NCBI GenBank assembly: GCA_003556835.1
Contig: PWQG01000414.1
Location: forward strand, 1 to 14,207
Source of the DNA: Gammaproteobacteria bacterium
Lineage (GTDB): Bacteria > Pseudomonadota > Gammaproteobacteria > Pseudomonadales > Pseudohongiellaceae
DNA length: 14,207 bases
Direction: 5' to 3'
Shown: positions 12,193 to 14,207 of the stretch, piece after piece
How the letters are laid out: the number at the start of each line of letters is the position of its first letter
Position numbering within the stretch: position 1 is the first letter of the stretch
Program-made: the position numbers and the translations under genes
The notes under the pieces: generated by a model
What the model was told of the DNA's origin: nothing
Seen by the model: the letters and a program-made list of their open reading frames with translations, nothing else
Databases searched by the model: none

Positions 12193-13749
12193 TTGTTGAC
12201 GATAGCTTATAACCGACCCGGCATCCGTTTCTACCTGTGTGCTCTGGCACTGGTCCTGGGAATCAGTGCCTGCACGCCCAACCAGGATCCCGACATCCTG
12301 GCCCTCGGCGGCCCCTTCGAGTTCACCAGCCAGGACCCGGCGCGGGACGGTTTTGTCTACACGCGTATGCAGGTGGCCGAAAGTCTGCTTGAGGTGGATG
12401 ATGAAGGACAACTGCTGCCGGGTCTGGCCACGGACTGGCGAATGGCCGACGATGCCCTGAGCTGGACCTTCACGCTGCGTGAAGGCGTGCGTTTCCATGA
12501 CGGCAGCCTCATGGATGCCGATGCGGTGGTCAATGCCCTGGAGATGGCCCTGCAAAAACCCGGTGCCATCAACGCCGCGCCCATTCGCGGGTTCCGCGCT
12601 GAAGGCCCGCAGCGGGTCACGGTCGTGCTGGAAGAACCCTACCGCCCACTCGGCGCCATCATGGCCCATTTCACCAGTGTGATCCTGTCACCGGCTTCGT
12701 ACACGCAGGAGGCGGCTGTCACCTGGATGTATGGCACCGGACCCTATCAGGTTTCCGGTTTCGACCCGCCACACAAGATCGAGGTCAGCCGTTTTGACGA
12801 CTACTGGGGCGAGAATGCCATCATCCCCAATGCCGTCTATCTGACCGGTCACCGCGCCGAGAGTCGTGCGCTCCAGGTGATGGCCGGGCAGACCGACATC
12901 ATCTACACGCTGGATCCGGCCAGCCTCGACCTGCTGCAGCGCCAGGATCATGTCCATGTTCATTCCGACACCATTCCCCGCACGGTGCAGATAAAACTCA
13001 ATTCCGGTCATTCCTTCATGGCCGAATCGGATGCCCGGGTCGCCATGAGCCTTGCCCTGGACCGACGTGGCATTGCCGGGCGGGTGATACGGGTCCCCGG
13101 TTCGGAAGCCAACCAGTTGGTGCCGCCTTCGCTGGCGGACTGGCATGTGGATGACCTGCCCCCCTTGGAGCAGGACCTGAATGAGGCGCGGCGCCTGTTG
13201 ACCGGCCTGGGCTGGCTGCCGGGGCCTGATGGCATCCTGCGACGGGCTGGTGAACGCTTCCAGCTCAATATGGTCACCTATGCCGATCGCCCGGAATTGA
13301 TCGTGCTGGCTACGGCCATCCAGGCGCAGTGGCGGGCCATCGGAATCGAGCTGAATGTCACCGTTGGCAATTCCAGCGACATCCCCCGCCGACATATCGA
13401 AGGCACACTGGAGACCGCCCTGGTGGCGCGCAATTATGCCAATATCGCTGATCCCCTCGGAGTGATGATTGCCGACTACGGGGACGGTGGCAGTGGCGAG
13501 TGGGGCGCCATGGGCTGGCAGAACCGCGAAGTCGCGCAGCTTCTGCAGCAGATGCCCGCCGAGACCGATGAGGGGCGTTATCGTGAACAGGCCCAGCGCA
13601 TCGCCCGAATCCTGGTCGAGGAGATGCCGGTGATACCGGTCACCTTCTACACCCAGCAGACCGCCATTGCCGAGCGGGTGCAGGGCTTCCGCTTCGACCC
13701 CTATGAACGCAATTACCGTATCTCCGAAATGAGTTTCCGCCAACCATGA
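12193..13749 (+). CDS. Family-5 solute-binding lipoprotein of a peptide/nickel-type ABC transporter
   Basis: The 518-residue protein starts at the rare codon TTG. A hydrophobic segment (FYLCALALVLGISAC) ends in a lipobox with Cys27, so it should be lipid-anchored, presumably in the periplasm. SBP_bac_5 features follow in order: QVAESLLEVDDEGQLLPGLA (about 57-76), WTFTLREGVRFHDGS (about 92-106), GTGPYQVSGFDP (about 178-190), YWGEN, ALSLALDRRGIAGRVI-like helix (about 277-297) and the C-terminal VTFYTQQTAIAERV. The family includes DppA, OppA and NikA. By recalled alignment, NikA His416, a nickel ligand, falls on Ala412 here, so simple NikA chemistry is not supported. An HVHVH run (253-257) lies in a strand region. 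The gene follows the TonB receptor after 17 bases and overlaps the permease by four, so it should receive the receptor's ligand in the periplasm. Confidence 0.9.
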   Translation: MLTIAYNRPGIRFYLCALALVLGISACTPNQDPDILALGGPFEFTSQDPARDGFVYTRMQVAESLLEVDDEGQLLPGLATDWRMADDALSWTFTLREGVRFHDGSLMDADAVVNALEMALQKPGAINAAPIRGFRAEGPQRVTVVLEEPYRPLGAIMAHFTSVILSPASYTQEAAVTWMYGTGPYQVSGFDPPHKIEVSRFDDYWGENAIIPNAVYLTGHRAESRALQVMAGQTDIIYTLDPASLDLLQRQDHVHVHSDTIPRTVQIKLNSGHSFMAESDARVAMSLALDRRGIAGRVIRVPGSEANQLVPPSLADWHVDDLPPLEQDLNEARRLLTGLGWLPGPDGILRRAGERFQLNMVTYADRPELIVLATAIQAQWRAIGIELNVTVGNSSDIPRRHIEGTLETALVARNYANIADPLGVMIADYGDGGSGEWGAMGWQNREVAQLLQQMPAETDEGRYREQAQRIARILVEEMPVIPVTFYTQQTAIAERVQGFRFDPYERNYRISEMSFRQP

Positions 13750-14207
13750 TGTCACTGATCCTGAGAAGACTGGTGCAGGCCGTTTTTGTGGTCTGGAGTG
13801 TGGGCACGGTGAGCTTCATCATCATGCGCCTGCTGCCCGGCGACATGGCCTTCCGTATTGCCGCCGGCCGCTACGGCTACGACCACGTCAACCTGGCGGC
13901 GGCCGAGGCCGTGGCTCTTGAGCTGGGTCTGGACCAGCCGGTATTGCTCCAGTATCTGAACTGGCTCTGGGATCTGCTGCGCTTCAATCTGGGCGAGTCC
14001 ATGGTCAGTGGCCTGCCGGTGACCCGCGAAGTCGGGCATCTGATGGAGTACACCCTGCTATTGGCCGGCGTGGCCATCCTGATCGCGGCACTGATCGCGC
14101 TGCCCATCGGCATCTATGCCGCCATCCGTGCCAATGGCTGGTTTGACCGCCTGTCCCTGTTCGGCTCCGCCTTCCTGCGGGCCCAGCCGGTGTTTGTCAT
14201 CGGCCTG
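13746..14207 (+). CDS. ABC transporter permease, DppB/NikB type, 3'-truncated by window end
   Basis: ATG 13746 overlaps the TGA of the lipoprotein gene (ATGA coupling). A second ATG follows immediately and is equally possible. The 154 residues present match the N-terminal half of the DppB/OppB/NikB family. A first membrane helix (about 8-29, LVQAVFVVWSVGTVSFIIMR) is followed by RLLPGD, the periplasmic segment with LELGLDQPVLLQYLNWLWDLLRFNLGES, and MEYTLLLAGVAILIAALIALPIGIYAA (about 100-126) opening the permease domain. NikB and DppB carry the same LGLDQP and LG.S patterns. The rest of the gene, plus the second permease and the two ATPases normally encoded after it, would lie beyond 14207. Its partner is the family-5 lipoprotein and its likely upstream supplier the TonB receptor. 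Confidence 0.9.
   Translation, partial: MMSLILRRLVQAVFVVWSVGTVSFIIMRLLPGDMAFRIAAGRYGYDHVNLAAAEAVALELGLDQPVLLQYLNWLWDLLRFNLGESMVSGLPVTREVGHLMEYTLLLAGVAILIAALIALPIGIYAAIRANGWFDRLSLFGSAFLRAQPVFVIGL

Noticed and set aside
10082..12250. 722-residue open frame on the minus strand
   Set aside because: Antisense shadow of the TonB receptor gene; the translation has no domain, no good start and no SD.
12688..13755. 355-residue minus-strand frame opposite the solute-binding protein gene
   Set aside because: Antisense shadow; the forward frame encodes a canonical family-5 binding protein.

Overview
The window is GC-rich bacterial DNA, gene-dense and almost entirely coding on the + strand. Outer-membrane proteins (a TonB-dependent receptor and a DUF5916 protein), periplasmic signal peptides, a lipoprotein and a DeaD-type helicase indicate a Gram-negative proteobacterium. 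A gammaproteobacterium is most likely, but no rRNA or tRNA is present to fix the taxonomy.

Region 1 (1-4257) looks like one operon. It starts with the 3' half of a molybdopterin-dependent hydroxylase large subunit (xanthine oxidase family). Next come an FAD subunit carrying a four-cysteine [4Fe-4S] insertion, a formate-dehydrogenase-gamma-like cytochrome b with all four haem histidines, an unrecognised 123-residue protein, and a PLP enzyme of the D-cysteine desulfhydrase/ACC deaminase family. Together the first three suggest a membrane-anchored Mo/Fe-S/FAD hydroxylase that passes electrons to quinone. The PLP gene carries a perfect 23-bp palindrome in frame, which looks like a REP/RAYT-type repeat inserted in a surface loop.

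Region 2 (4247-8178). A 49-codon gene on the minus strand encodes a predicted single-span membrane protein and converges on the PLP gene. It is divergent from a DUF5916 outer-membrane protein gene, which has an extended -10 promoter. A secreted glycerophosphodiester phosphodiesterase (GlpQ) follows; in front of it are a 14-bp palindrome and a sequence with the layout of a Pho box plus a -10 hexamer.

Region 3 (8179-10064) is a monocistronic DEAD-box RNA helicase of the DeaD/CsdA type. Its motif II reads DEGD, and a basic low-complexity tail replaces the usual RNA-binding domain. It has its own promoter and a terminator-like hairpin.

Region 4 (10065-14207) is an uptake operon: a TonB-dependent receptor, a family-5 solute-binding lipoprotein starting at TTG, and a DppB/NikB-type permease cut by the window end. 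It should carry a metallophore or peptide across both membranes. A TTAAC-rich dyad and a 9-bp leader hairpin precede it.

No tRNA, rRNA, CRISPR array, insertion sequence or prophage gene was seen.
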